Positions 1-11,920 of a DNA stretch of 64,000 bases are shown here, piece by piece. Position 1 is the stretch's first letter. The number at the start of each line of letters is the position of its first letter. The DNA comes from Antedon mediterranea (taxonomy: Eukaryota; Echinodermata; Crinoidea; Comatulida; Antedonidae). A model generated the notes under the pieces. It was not told where the DNA came from and ran no database searches. It saw only the letters and a program-made list of their open reading frames with translations. The stretch spans positions 22,362,365 through 22,426,364 of the forward strand of contig NC_092678.1 of the NCBI RefSeq assembly GCF_964355755.1, given 5' to 3'. The position numbers and the translations under genes are program-made.

Positions 1-266
1 CGACAATCCTTTCTCAGCAGGGGGTAGTCGAAACTATTTCGGAAGTTTCACATTTGAACCGTTAGTTATTACAGCTTGCCTATTTATTTTTGTCAATGAA
101 ATATGATCAATTTATAAAGTATTGAATGATACAATAAATTATGTATAGCCTCTAATTAAGGACCAACTAATCTGTCCACATTTTTTTTAATTAATTTTAA
201 TCTACTTGTTTTTAAGTGTGTTTTTTAAAGTTGTATGATAAATTAAAATATAATTTATTTTTTTAG
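1..266 (+). other. 3' part of an intron of the DUSP6/7/9-type gene
   Basis: This AT-rich segment ends in a T-rich tract and AG at 265-266, directly before the coding exon at 267. That exon opens in the middle of a codon, so an upstream coding exon must exist. In this family it carries the rhodanese-like, MAP-kinase-binding domain. No such coding sequence is visible here, so it lies left of the window. Confidence 0.75.
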
Positions 267-1646
267 GAGGATTTGCTTCTTTCGCTTCACAATTCCCGAA
301 TTTGTTGGACAGACAAGGAGAAAGTGAGTCGGACGACGAGCCGATGGTTGAAGGAATCGGTAGATTACGAATAAATTGTGGCGGCAGTGGCAGCGAGTCC
401 GAGCAAGAACCACCATTAGACAATCTTTTACCGGTTGAAATTTTACCAGCATTATTCCTGGGATCTAAGAAAGACTCTGAAAATCTGTCTATGCTCCAAG
501 AACTCAATATTAAATACATTTTGAACGTTACGCCAAATATTCCCAATAGCTTTGAGAAAAATGGACTTATAAAGTACAAACAAATACCAATATCCGACCA
601 TTGGAGCCAAAACCTAGCTGCATTTTTTCCAGAAGCAATATCATTTATTGGTAAGTATTTTTAAAAATCACAAAATAAGAAATCGTTAAATTTACAGATA
701 ATAAATTTAAAAAAAACACAATATTTTAATCTAAAATTAAATTTTGACAGAAAGTTTAAATTTCAATTTTCCAATAATGTTGGTTTATTTATATTAAAAA
801 CTTGGGGCATTGCCAAATCTGTTAATCACGGAAATAACTTAGTTAGCAGTTAACAAGGAAATCTCATTAAAATTAAATAAATTAAGCTTGTGTTCTTCCG
901 GAAGTTCACTATTTGTTTTGGTTTTTATAATGACGTAGGAAATGACAATGAATTCACATGATATGGATAATTTAAATCCAATGTTCTTCACACCTGTAAA
1001 TAAAATTTTACCCAAAATTACATTTATTTCTGAACAATTTGGCTTATAAATATTCATATATACAACCTTATTGAATTCAATGAAAATGTATTATGCATAT
1101 CTGCACTCAGACAATGTCTTTGTCGAGTATTTAGTACTAAATTATGCCTCAATCGTTCACTGAAAAAATCTATATCTCATTTACTAATTTCATCTATGAC
1201 CTTTATAGGTCATAAAGTCATTCATGCGTAACATTTCAATATTATTTGTTTTTACAGAGGAAGCCAGAGAAGCCAAGTGCGGAGTATTAGTACACTGTTT
1301 AGCTGGCATCAGCAGATCCGTAACGGTGACCGTAGCGTATTTGATGCACAAAATGTCGTTATCGTTAAACGAAGCCTACGATTACGTAAAGCTTAAGAAG
1401 TCGAACATCTCGCCAAACTTCAACTTTATGGGACAATTATTAGACTTTGAACGACGATTAATAAACAGTCCGTGTCGAAAAGGAACGTGTCATTGTGCTG
1501 CGGAAGGACGCAAATGCTACAGCCCGAAAATCTTGAATCAGTACACAGAAGAAATGCATTTTACGGATAATTGCCCCACCACGCCAAGTAGCACGGAGTG
1601 TTCGTCCCCATCTGAATTCGATTTTCCCCCGTACCTGTCGTTGTGA
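267..1646 (+). CDS. DUSP6: Dual-specificity MAP-kinase phosphatase, DUSP6/7/9 (MKP-3) type; 5' part missing
   Basis: Two coding exons are visible, 267-650 and 1258-1646, joined with a GT donor at 651 and AG acceptor at 1256-1257; the split codon gives Glu. The first begins with [13 protein letters not shown], which matches the end of the rhodanese-like domain, followed by a Ser/Asp/Glu-rich linker. The catalytic domain then starts at [11 protein letters not shown]. The general-acid Asp lies in ISDHWSQN and the signature is HCLAGISR, with catalytic Cys and Arg both present, so the enzyme should be active. Members of this group dephosphorylate the Thr and Tyr of the ERK activation loop, mainly in the cytoplasm, as negative feedback on growth-factor signalling. 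The tail after DFERRL is unlike vertebrate DUSP6: it has a Cys cluster ([15 protein letters not shown]) and then a Ser/Thr/Pro-rich end. Assignment to the group is secure; the choice among DUSP6, 7 and 9 is not, since an invertebrate probably has one ancestral gene. Confidence 0.93.
651..1257 (+). other. Intron of the DUSP6/7/9-type gene
   Basis: The donor GTAAGT starts at 651 and the acceptor TTTTTACAG ends at 1257. The intron is AT-rich, and no repeat or coding segment was seen inside it. Confidence 0.85.
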
Positions 1647-2583
1647 GACCTGTTTTATTTTCCCTCAGATACAAAAATATTCTAATATTTAATATATATA
1701 TATATAATATATATATAATTGGTGCTGATTTTGTAATGAATAGGACTGATACTCTTTGTTGAATTGTTATGTAATTTTGCATCTTAAAGATGATATTTTG
1801 TTAAATTGTTATGAAGTTTAAAAGTAGATTTTTTAATAAATTAATTTGAATTTAATCGATTTTTAACAGATCATCCCACCATACAATGTAATTGGCCCAT
1901 GATTTTCTTTTGTATGTTTAATTGATATCTTTCTCTCGAGCAAAAGAATTTAGTTTCTCGTTAGACTGATTGTGAAATTAAAAGATAAACAACTCATTAT
2001 AGAGAATGTATGCAAGAAATAGCTAGGGGGTTTTGTAATAAGGGATGCCATTTATACAACGTTTTATACGAGAACAATTTGACATTTGATACTGAAATTA
2101 TGTGTACTCCAAACACATGTACTTACGATTTTTAACTCACCATCTTCAACTTGGAATGAGGTGGGTCAAAGGTCAACATGTATAACTGGGTCACATGTGT
2201 GCAAAATTAGCATCTTTTGAATTCATTTCCTTGTGTATTTGCTTTAGTAACACAACTGATATTTCTCAAATATCTTTTTTTTCATTTGTAGGGAAAACTT
2301 GTTAAATTTTAATAATCAAGTATATTTGAACATTGTCTTGTTTATACCACCCTTGTTACATAACATGCTCAGAAATAATTTATTTTTAATGAAACCGATT
2401 TAAAATGTTTGAAAATGTTTTCAGCTTTGCAAGAGAAATATTTAAAAGATATAAAGTATAAATTTTATTTGTAACTGAAAAGATAATTGTAGTGAGAGGA
2501 TGCTGAAGACTTTGTATATCCTGTATGTATTATTGGTTCTTGTAAGATATTTTGTACAGTTGATTTTCCTGAGAAAAAATAAA
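1647..2583 (+). other. 3' UTR of the DUSP6/7/9-type gene
   Basis: The stop codon TGA is at 1644-1646, and the first good poly(A) signal on this strand is at 2578-2583, so the 3' UTR is about 0.95 kb. It is AT-rich, with a (TA) run near 1690-1720 and some ATTTA pentamers (near 1687, 2382 and 2430). ATTTA motifs fit the rapid mRNA turnover known for DUSP6-type feedback genes, but this function is inferred. Confidence 0.65.
2578..2583 (+). terminator. Poly(A) signal AATAAA (DUSP6/7/9-type gene)
   Basis: A canonical hexamer lies about 930 bases after the stop codon, and a T-rich tract follows at about 2605-2620, as expected for a downstream element. Confidence 0.6.
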
Positions 2584-5500
2584 GAAGATGAGTGAATTGT
2601 AATTCTTTTATTTTGTATTATTTACCGTTTTTGAGATACTTAACAAGAAATGTTTTTTAAAAATCAAATTATTTTTTAAAAATCAAAATTGAGCAATTAA
2701 AAACAGTTTGAGAAGAGACAACCTGTACAGTACTCAACGTCCATAAAACATCGTGACATACCTGTATGGTTAGCCTAGGTTCTAAACCGAAATTAGTAAA
2801 AAGATTTTGGCACATATGGCGTTTCATACGTATAGTACGTAAGCTCGTTTTTCAGGCAAAAATTGAAACGCTGACTGGTGGACTATAAAATAGACAATAA
2901 ATACAGACTTGGGCCAAGTCTACTGTAGGTAACTTTATTCATCATACAGTAGTTGTATAGAGTATAAAGATATAGGCAACAATCTTTCATGGCAAAATAA
3001 TGAAATATTAAAACTTGAAATGCATCTACCAAAGATAAATTTTTGATCGAAGTGTTGAAAATCCTTAATTTGTAGCTTTAGAAATAGATTTACTTTAAAA
3101 TTGTTACTAATGATGACAGATCATAAAAATATTTATATAATTTTTGGTTTCATTTTATGCTAAAATAGCAAGACAATTTGCCATTGAAATGGTTCTGCCT
3201 GATTGGATCGGTAAAAGATTTATGTATTTGGTATATACTGTGACCCACCTGTGACACCACCATGGGACCAAAATGTGGTAATTGAATTATTAATGGAGAT
3301 AAAATGCAACCACTACTGAATGAGGGACAGAATGGATTTGTTAAAGGAATTTGTGGTTCTTTACAATACATCAGTAGATGGAAAATGAAAATAACATTTC
3401 TGGTTTGGCAAGCAAAGAATGAAAACATGTTTCGCAACATCCTCCAAAAAAGTGGTTAGTTTTTCTAATTTTATTCTGTTTGTTCAACAACATGTGACAT
3501 TAAATCATTTTTTTATTATACACTGAACTGACAACTTTGTATCCCATCTGAAGAATGAGACAATAAGAGAAAAGTCTAAATATACAAAGAGTATGGCACA
3601 AACAGGACTCAACCCTATGCCTCTCACATGCATGATATTCCTTACCATTATGATTGACATACCACTCTAGTCACATAGATGTAATATTGTAAACAGCTTT
3701 GGAAACCAAATGCTAGTCCAGAAGTCTATTTTAAAATATTAAATTCACATTTAGTTTTGATTCAGTAGAAAAAAAAATAAAACAAAACAAATTCTGTATT
3801 ATTTTTCTAAGCTTTTCTCCAAATTCTTTTGAATATTCAATGAGATAATAAACAATTATATTTATAATTCATGATTATAATATTAATAGGAAACCTGTGA
3901 GTTACTATAGACCCACCATTTTCCTTCTAAATTTAATAGTTTCCCTATAAATTTTACATATAATTATAATTTCTTTCCAGTTTTCCAATTAATTGGACAG
4001 TTTCCAGAACAGAATTTTGATTTAAGCCGAAACTGAAGAATGCCGGATGTACATGAGAGATTGTGTAAACAGTGCGTTCATTTACAATATACAATGCGTT
4101 GCATTCGTTCTTTATTGATCATACAAAGACTCTTGCAAAGAATATGCTAAGTGTCTTGTGCGAAACCTGATACATTACAAAATGCGAATTTAATGCCTTT
4201 AGCTGTGGAGTATTAAAAATTGCCGATTATGTCAACAAACGCTTTGCAATTTTCGATATGAGTTGATTTTGCTCTCTGTTTATTTTAGTCATGTGATCGA
4301 TCTCAAATGTCGGAGATAATGTTTGTATACTCAAGTATTTTGAAATGATTCAACGTTTTTATTTACGCATATTGTGCTGTTTTGATTTTAAACATTTCTA
4401 AGCAAATAAACATTATTTATCCAACAATAATACATGTTTTTTTTTTATTTATAAAAGTATTTTTCTCTTCTTTTAAATGTAGAACATCATAAATAACTGA
4501 ATATTTAACTTTTTCATGAATCATAAAAATAAAGAATTATATTGACTTCTCAATATTTTTATATAATAATACACACTGACTCGGAAATTAGCTGTTTGTA
4601 AAGGAAAAACATAATGAACAAAATTTGAATTTATTTAGGAATCTATGGAGAAAATAATATTATTTTAGCTACTTGTCACACACACCATAAATGGGTTTTA
4701 TCACAGCAGCCTAGCCAAATGCACGATAAAGCGTAATTTTACTAGAAATAGCATTGAGCCGCTTGTGTGAAATTATTCCTATAAATAGCAACGCATAGCA
4801 GTTTGACTCGGTGTTTCATAATTTATGCTTGCGGATTATTACCGCATGTAATTGGAATATACCATTAAAGGTCATGTGATCAATATATGAGATGCAAATA
4901 GTCATAGTTGCGTACATTTTGTGTACATCACATTATGATAATGTGTATGTTTTGCTTTTTATTTTATTGCGATGCTGTAGATCGTGAAAAAATGCAACAT
5001 ACTAATTCGTATCATGAAGTATTTACAAATATGAAAGAAATGAAAAATTGTAAGTTTTCATAACACAAATTGTTTTGTATTTTTGAAACAAAACAAATGT
5101 CCTATGGTATTATACAAAGATATTACTGTATAATATTATTTTATACAAATTATTAATAGCAGTTCTGCAAACAATATACCATTTAATAAATGAAAATAAA
5201 TGCAGAATGGTGTATGCTCTTTTGATAGACATGTAGAAGACAAACAAATGTATATACAGTAATATTATTGTTAAATAATACCTCTTATTATTTTGAAACT
5301 ATTTATACTTTTATACCCAAAACTAAATATTATTTATCAACAACAATTTAAATAGATAAAGTTTACAAACATTTTTCATAAAATTATTTTGCTATCATAA
5401 TATTTTGAATATTATATCCTGTTTATAGTACGAATTGTATAAACTTCCACCCAAACAAGATATAACAATGTTTTTTTTTTATCATTATTAAAAATATTAT

Positions 5501-6853
5501 TGTCCTAATAGAATTGTTTTGCATTGTTTGAGCTTTAGCATTTGGATCAAAATTATCATAAATAATGCATTGTTATTTTGTTGACATTGTCTAGTTTGTG
5601 GCTCAACTTGGTAGCATGGGGCGAACCCTTTGTTTTCAACGGTTGAGTCATCGTTAGGCGGAATATTAATTTTTTCGAAATTTATGAATGAAAATCGCTG
5701 AAGCGCAACACTGTAGTATTCTAGAGAGACATGTAAATGAATTGTGCCTGGCCTCCTCACTGTTTACAATTTGTGTGTACAGTAGTAATATATTACACCA
5801 CACTATTACATCAATATTCAATTATTTCACCAGCATATTACAGATTAAGTCTTTTATACAGTGTAATATATGAAATTAATTTTTGTAATAAATATATAAC
5901 CGAATCAAAATAAAATTACATATTTGAGAAATAAATAAATAAAATAACATAAGATCATATGTTAATAAATAATCATATTAATAAATAAAAAATTGTATCA
6001 ATAACTTATTACTGATTTTTATAATTTATGTGTGATTGTACAATATTAATACTTAAAGATGTATTAAAAATTACTAAAATGGATGATGTAAGTTGGCTTT
6101 AATAAATATATAACCAAATTAAAATAAAATTACATATTTGAGAAATAAATAAATAAAATAACATAAGATCATATTGAAAAATGATCATTGGGAAAATGGG
6201 CAATCCGGAAAATGTACTGGTTAAAAAAAAATTGTATCAATAACTTATTAATGATTTTTATAATTTATTTATAATTTATAATTTTAATTTTTATTTATTT
6301 ATAATGTATTTGTGATAATTGTACAATATTAATACTTAATAATAAAAGATGTATATTAAAAATTACTAAAATTTATGATGTAAGTTGGCTAAAAATAGAA
6401 ATATGTAATATAGTAGTCACATGAAAACAACTATAATTAGCCCAAATGGAAATTACATAATTTATTTTACGATTTCTAATGACTTAAAATATATTATTAC
6501 ATAATATATTATTTTTAAATTTAATAATAAACAAATTTATGAATAATTTATGAGATTATAAATATTATTATCTTAAAACAATACCAAATATTATTTTCCA
6601 TTTTCAGACCTCGAAAGTTTTAGCCAATCAAATTGCTTGATTGAAATTGCTTAATTTAAATCTACTGCCCAAATTCATACTAAGCAGACTATACTAGGAG
6701 AGGCCTAGCTATCCCCATGTGTTTGTTTAAAAAAACCCTCCAAAACTGCATGTATTTTGACACCAACATCGTTGTTGCTAAGGTAGAGTGTCTCTTCTTT
6801 AATTCGTTTTTATCACTATACAGTTTAGAATAACTACATGTTTGTAGAAAGAA
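2584..6853. other. AT-rich intergenic region, no gene recognised
   Basis: I looked on both strands for open, exon-like stretches with splice sites and found none that I trust. A direct duplication lies at 5886-6390. Less AT-rich patches at about 4060-4320 and 4680-4930 contain possible transcription-factor motifs (an octamer-like ATGCAAAT, AAAGGTCATGTGATC). They could be distal control elements of the neighbouring genes, but nothing in the sequence proves it. Confidence 0.5.
5886..6390 (+). repeat. Direct tandem duplication, about 215-290 bp per copy
   Basis: Copy one (5886-6097) and copy two (6100-6390) both run from TAATAAATATATAACC through ATTTGAGAAATAAATAAA to GATGTAAGTTGGC. Copy two carries an extra segment near 6178-6220 (CATTGGGAAAATGGGCAATC) and small expansions of TTTAT. 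The ends coincide and the copies are adjacent, which points to a local tandem duplication rather than two transposon insertions. Confidence 0.8.
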
Positions 6854-7839
6854 ATGTTAAGTAGGCTAGGCCTAAGTAGAGAGATAAGTCCAGATGCTTG
6901 GCTGCAGCATCCAGACATCGTCTGGGTGGCCTACCTGAGTGTAAGTATGTGTGTATCAACTTTTTTAGCCTAGCCAGGGAGGTCAGAGGTACTATCAAGA
7001 TGTTGTTGTTTTCTCATTTTCAGAGTGTTCAGACCATGTTTAGAACATGGAGGTATAAAAAGTTTTTAATTTTTTTTAAAGATGAACAGTTTATTGATTT
7101 AAAAAAGCATGAATGAAAATCTTTTTTACAAACTTGATTTTAATTTTATGCTTGACTGTGTAGTTCTTCATTGGACTTGATAATTACCCCATGAACATTG
7201 TTGATGAACATTGTTCTTTTTTAAGAGTTATTTTCCGATTATGTATTAATTGTTAATGTTACTTTTAAAGTGTTAGTAATATTTACTAAATAAATATATA
7301 TAAAAAAAATCTAAATACTGGTTAGAAAAAATTATTAGTACAGTTTAAGCATAGAAGTAAACAATACATTTTTGATTATTATTTTTTACCTCCATGGTTT
7401 AAGACACACAGTACAGTAATATATTGGAAGATGACATCAGAAAAAGATCTCAAGCGATATTAGCCTTGGCAGCCTCAAAGGTAGGCAGCCTATAATAGAA
7501 ATGTATAGTTGTTGTTGTGATGAGTATCTGTTTAATGGGAAACTATTCTGTTCCGTTAGGATATCAGCAACCGGATGTTGTCCAGTTGTTAGCAGAGATC
7601 ACACAGGAAGCGGAGATCTTAATAACAATGGTACTAGCATATGACACTAATTTTAGCTAATGATGCCCTAGCCAAGTTGTTATATTGCCAGGCAATACAT
7701 TAATGCTTTTTTGATTTATTGCATTAATTAATGTGCAAAACAGAAGCTTGCAGACAGCTTTGGACGCTGGTTTCAGGGGCCCAGTGTAAGGGCTAAACTG
7801 TGTTCAAGCATGGAGGTATCCATGGTTCAAGTGAGGTAG
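6854..7839 (+). CDS. Unrecognised short multi-exon protein gene, about 112 residues
   Basis: Five exon-like segments stay in one frame with canonical splice sites: 6854-6940, 7024-7052, 7417-7480, 7568-7630 and 7744-7839. The ATG at 6854 is preceded by an in-frame stop at 6845-6847. Donors are GTAAGT (6941), GTATAA (7053), GTAGGC (7481) and GTACTA (7631); every acceptor ends in AG. The pieces read like real protein: PDAWLQHPDIVWVAYLS, then EDDIRKRSQAILALAASK, QPDVVQLLAEITQEAEILI and KLADSFGRWFQGPS. The middle looks helical and charged; there is no signal peptide and no clear membrane segment. The last exon runs to TAG at 7837-7839, with a poly(A) signal 210 bases further on. Alternatively a GTAAGG donor at 7786 leads to a further exon that I could not find. 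I do not recognise the family and assign no function. The start has a weak Kozak context. Confidence 0.55.
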
Positions 7840-8047
7840 TTTTTTGAGTGTTAAATTCTGGGTCTTGGAGGATTTGGTAGTTCTAGCATGGAGTATGATT
7901 CTAGGTGTGTAGGGGCATGGCTCATGTGTAAGAATCCAGATGATGTAATGCGTTATTAAAATAATAGGGATAATTATTAACATTAGAATGTTAGGAACCG
8001 TTTTTACTATTAATATGGAGGCCTACTCAATTTGATTTAAAGAAAAA

Positions 8048-8053
8048 AATAAA
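8048..8053 (+). terminator. Possible poly(A) signal AATAAA of the 6854-7839 gene
   Basis: AATAAA lies about 210 bases after the proposed stop at 7837-7839, in an A-rich context. It supports 7744-7839 as the last exon. Such hexamers are common in AT-rich DNA, so the support is modest. Confidence 0.35.
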
Positions 8054-8191
8054 TTGTACAATTAGTAACAAACCATATTCACTCCTTAAGGATGGCTGCA
8101 TGTGTTTTGACAAGATATTTTTGTCATGCCTAATCCTTCAGATAGGACATTACATAGGTGGATCAAAACAGGTGCAAACACTATCACAAAC

Positions 8192-8334
8192 CACTAACAC
8201 TATCAAATACAGTAGTTTGAAAAGTTTGATGTGCCCAAATATGGTAGTGATATACCCAAATATGGTAATGCTATGACATCATCACATCCATATACATTTT
8301 TTGTCACAAAGATTGATAGTGTAGACAGAGCTTT
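8192..8334. mobile_element. Short inverted-repeat element (TCTACACTATCAAA family), two core units
   Basis: The right end reads TTGATAGTGTAGACAGAGCTT, matching the family's inverted terminal repeat; the left end (ACACTATCAAA) is eroded. Inside are two adjacent core units (CCCAAATATGGTAGTGATAT type), then the family's ATGACATCATCA segment. It has no coding capacity and is non-autonomous. Confidence 0.8.
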
Positions 8335-9154
8335 AGATTTAAACAATTATAGCAGAAGCCCTATTGAGGAAAGTATTAGAAGAAGTAATTTTAATACTAA
8401 ATATTGCGCAGGCCTTTTATACGCACACATAATGCTTTCATTTGCAAAATCAATCGATTCTCTAACCCGCTTTGATTACATCAGCCTAGTGTGTGTACGC
8501 AGGGTAGTAGGTAAGACCCATTAGATTTCTTATGACAGGGAAAAGATCAAAGCAAACCGCAAAATACAAATTGTATGTACGCTTCTAGCCTTTTGGTGTT
8601 CTTTAGATTAAAAGATAAGAATACAGTGGATTACAAGGTCATAGCCTATAGCATTCAATTCAATACATTACAGTAGGTTGGTTAAATTTTTCTCCATGCA
8701 TTTTCTATGTTTAACAATCAGTATATCGCAGCGTAAATCGGATTGTGTCTATAATTATAGGTGTATTTACATAACATATATATAGGTTATATAGGTTATA
8801 TAGGGAAGATAACATAGCCTATAGCAAAAATCTACAATACGATATCCATGATGAAATTAGAATGTTATAAACAGTAGTTGAGCCTCAGAATTGGACGGCT
8901 ACCTTTGTAATCAATACTATTTCGTTGCTTATTATTTTAACTACAATCAAATTTGATAGTACAGTATATCTTAATACTATGATAACATAATGGAATTTGA
9001 AACTTGAATTGAATATAAATTATTTTAATCTGAACGTATGGTGACTTGTGTTAGGGAAAGACTGCTGTAGTTTCATCATCATGTATTGTTTGCATATTAT
9101 AAAATACATAATACATTCTTGACTGAAAACAGTACAAAATATCTTCAACATAGT
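8335..9154. other. Intergenic, nothing recognised
   Basis: This is AT-rich sequence between two inverted-repeat elements. The open frame that starts in the element at 8231 and ends at 8524 is mostly transposon and is not a gene. No exon or RNA was recognised. Confidence 0.4.
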
Positions 9155-9281
9155 AAAGCTCTGTCTACACTATCAAACTCTACTTAACAAAAAAATGTAA
9201 TGCGCCCATATATGGACATGATGATGTCATATTACTACCATTATTTAGGTTTAGCTAATTTGATAGTGTAGACAGAGCTTA
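9155..9281. mobile_element. Short inverted-repeat element (TCTACACTATCAAA family), single core
   Basis: Both ends are intact: AAGCTCTGTCTACACTATCA on the left and TGATAGTGTAGACAGAGCTT on the right. The interior keeps the family's CCCATATATGGACATGATGA segment and one degraded core unit. At 127 bp it is among the shortest copies in the window. Confidence 0.88.
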
Positions 9282-10180
9282 ATACATTCACAAGTACATT
9301 TGCGATATAATACACCAAAATCCAACAGGCTTATCATCGGCAGAACATGTGACATTAATGTTGTAATAATACTTGAAGCGACTACAACCTGTGCTCGTAA
9401 GCCCTTCACCGGGATTACACGCTTCGTTTGTAATATCCCTTGCGAGCTATAAATAGACAAGAGTACATTATATAATTACCCTTTGTTGTCTATCAACATT
9501 CCCATCATGCTCTCTTATTAAACAATATACGATACATTCAACATTTAAAAAAGTAAACACTTTTATTGCTTGTTGTTCGTCTGTTTTTTTGCACATCAGT
9601 ACTGTTTGTTTTTTGGGGAATTGTCTTTGATTTCTCCGTGACTTCCTGTATAAATGTTTTCTTATTAATCAATATATTACATTCAAAATATTCTGTTTAA
9701 AAAAAGTAAACATTTTTATGACTTTTTGTTCATCTGTTTTGTACATTATTAAATTTGTTTTTTGGAGAATTGTCTCTCTGTGACTTCCTGTATATTTTGA
9801 TGTGGTAAATTTTAATTTGTATGTGGTATTGATAGCTTTTAAGAAATAATACATGTTTTGTATTTGTCCACCTCATTAAATAGACCAGTCCATTTTGAAA
9901 CTCATAAAAATATTCCACTTTTAAACTAGTGAGTTATTTTACAACTCCCTGCCTAAACATTCATTGTTTGTATAAAGTATATGTTACACTAGTGAGATGG
10001 GTTGTCTTATCACCTTAATGGTTACATCTTATACATTTTATATACTTATCAGTATTATATTAAATAATTATATTTTCTTGATTGCAATTAGTATAGGCCT
10101 AGTAATTTTTAGTTTCCAGAATCACTTGCATTTTCATATATTCTTGGATATTTTATTTTGATTGTAAAGTATTATGAGCA
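9282..10180. other. Intergenic with one tandem duplication
   Basis: A tandem duplication lies at 9512-9800. The less AT-rich patch at 9350-9450 has a minus-strand open frame and a small hairpin (GGGATTACA pairing with TGTAATATCCC), but no convincing exon. Confidence 0.4.
9512..9800 (+). repeat. Tandem duplication, about 147 bp per copy
   Basis: Copy one (about 9512-9655) and copy two (about 9659-9800) share the order CTTATTAA-CAATATA, AAAAAGTAAACA, TTCGTCTGT/TTCATCTGT, TTTGTTTTTTGG-GAATTGTCT and GTGACTTCCTGTATA. The copies differ by many substitutions and small indels, so the duplication is old. Confidence 0.7.
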
Positions 10181-10500
10181 TTAAAGTTCTATCTACACTA
10201 TCAATATTTATGTGACCAACAAATCATGTGATGTGCCCATATATTGACATGATTGTGTCACCACTACCATATTTGGGCATATCACTACCATGTTTGGGCA
10301 TATAACTATCATATTTGGGCATATCACTACATATTTGGGCATATCACTACCGTATTTTGGCATATCACTACCATATTTGGGCATATCACTACCATATTTG
10401 GACATATCACTACCATATTTGGACATATCACTACCATATTTGGGCATATCACTACCATATTTGGGCACATCACTGCCGTATTTGTGTACATCACACTTCG
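10181..10500 (-). mobile_element. Short inverted-repeat element with about 11 tandem 21-bp core units
   Basis: The left end reads TCTACACTATCAA, with a decayed AAGTTCTA in front. After the CCCATATATTGACATGAT segment come about eleven copies of a 21-bp unit (GGGCATATCACTACCATATT, and variants) at 10262-10495. The right terminus is decayed or missing. This is the same unit, in opposite orientation, that fills the giant array at 45078-50528. Open frames of 87 to 113 codons here arise from the repeat. Confidence 0.85.
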
Positions 10501-11286
10501 AATGTATCAAACATGACACTATTTCCATTTCTTCACATGAAAAACACAAATGTACATTTTACTAGCCGATTACAAGTGTAATTACCATTCGTATATTGCT
10601 AAGTTTGTGCACTTAAAAAACCAGGTTTACATCTACCGGTATAAAATGTCTGTACTTATCCATTAATACTAAATCGTCGGGCTCCTCGGGCAAAAATAAC
10701 TTTAACGTAATGCTTTGACCTACTCAAATGATTCCATGTGTCTCTTCTTAGCGTATTTTCATTTGCTCGTCGATAAATCATTTTGGCTATGCTGTTTATC
10801 TTCGTGTATTTGGTTTTACAAAGTATTTTCTTTTTCTGATTTAAAATATATATGTATATAAAATTGGTTTTTTTTCGATGATATACAACATTTTTCAATG
10901 CTTTTAAATACAGTTGTAAAATACGTATTAAGAAATTTGTATTGAGATTGATTTCCAAATTTACAATACCAAACTGAATGGAAAAATGTCTACTCTAACT
11001 AGGAGCTTCAGTATCAATCCTTTTCTGTGAGGTTTAATAGTTATTTATTTATTTATTTTAGAGTAGTTTTTTGTCAAATTTTATTCATAGTAGCTCATAG
11101 TTTATATGGGAATTCAGGTATGCCACTATTGGCCAATTTCAATTTAATCATTATTTTAAACAAGATAATAGCACACCATAAAATTGTATATTATTATGTA
11201 TGCAATAGATGATATATCAAGCAGTCAAAGATTCTGGGTCTGATTCTTGGTTTGGGCGGCTGTTTCTCAATTTCAGATTTCCTCAC
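10501..11286. other. Intergenic, one possible minus-strand exon-like patch
   Basis: Complement of 10660-10790 reads MIYRRANENTLRRDTWNHLS and then KHYVKVIFARGARRFSING before a stop, a composition less AT-driven than its surroundings. I could not define splice sites, and it may be a decayed transposon piece. The rest shows nothing. Confidence 0.3.
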
Positions 11287-11920
11287 TTAAAGACCCCTTC
11301 CCTGCAATTTTGGACGTTTTTTGGAAAATAATACATATATATCACTTTAAAAACATTAAACCATGTCATTCCTTGTCTTAAATGTACGTTTTATGGTAAA
11401 TTATGATAAAAAGTGAGAAACAATGCACTACCTAAGTAGCTCGCGGCGATCGACCTCTCGTGGACGGTCTTAGGCCTAGCCTAGCTAGGCTTAGTTTTGT
11501 AGGCCTAGCTGGTAAACATCGGTAACGTACGAACATCGTACGCGAGCTATATACCTAGCCTGACATTGTATAGTTGCTGCATTAATTGTCTTTCTATTTT
11601 TGCCAGACTCCGTTGATACAAATTGGGGAAAACCCGGTATTTTCGCTGAAAAGTTAGGAGTCTTCCATTTGTTTTGGCCTCACGATCGATCGAAAAGTGG
11701 GCGAATTACAGGTGAAAAACAAAAATATCAATCCGCGCGCAATGCATTTTGGGATTTATAGCGGGCCGCTATAATTATTAGAATCGACTTATTTTTCACA
11801 TTTTTAACCGTTTAAAGACGAAAAAAGTTATCGCAATAGGACCATATAGTATTATTTTTACATTAAATATAGTTTGTGATCTTAAATTAGATCTAAAAAA
11901 CGTAGGGAATGGGGCTTTAA
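11287..11920. mobile_element. TTAA-flanked non-autonomous DNA element, 634 bp
   Basis: The left end is TTAAAGACCCCTTCCCTGC and the right end, read on the other strand, is TTAAAGCCCCATTCCCTACG, so terminal inverted repeats of about 18 bp begin in TTAA on both sides. TTAA target sites are typical of piggyBac and Kolobok elements. The interior has no coding frame and contains an AGGCCTAG-rich stretch at 11465-11515. The superfamily assignment is inferred from the target site only. Confidence 0.75.

Noticed and set aside
10208-10581. Four overlapping frames of 87-113 codons
   Set aside because: They are products of about eleven 21-bp repeat units.
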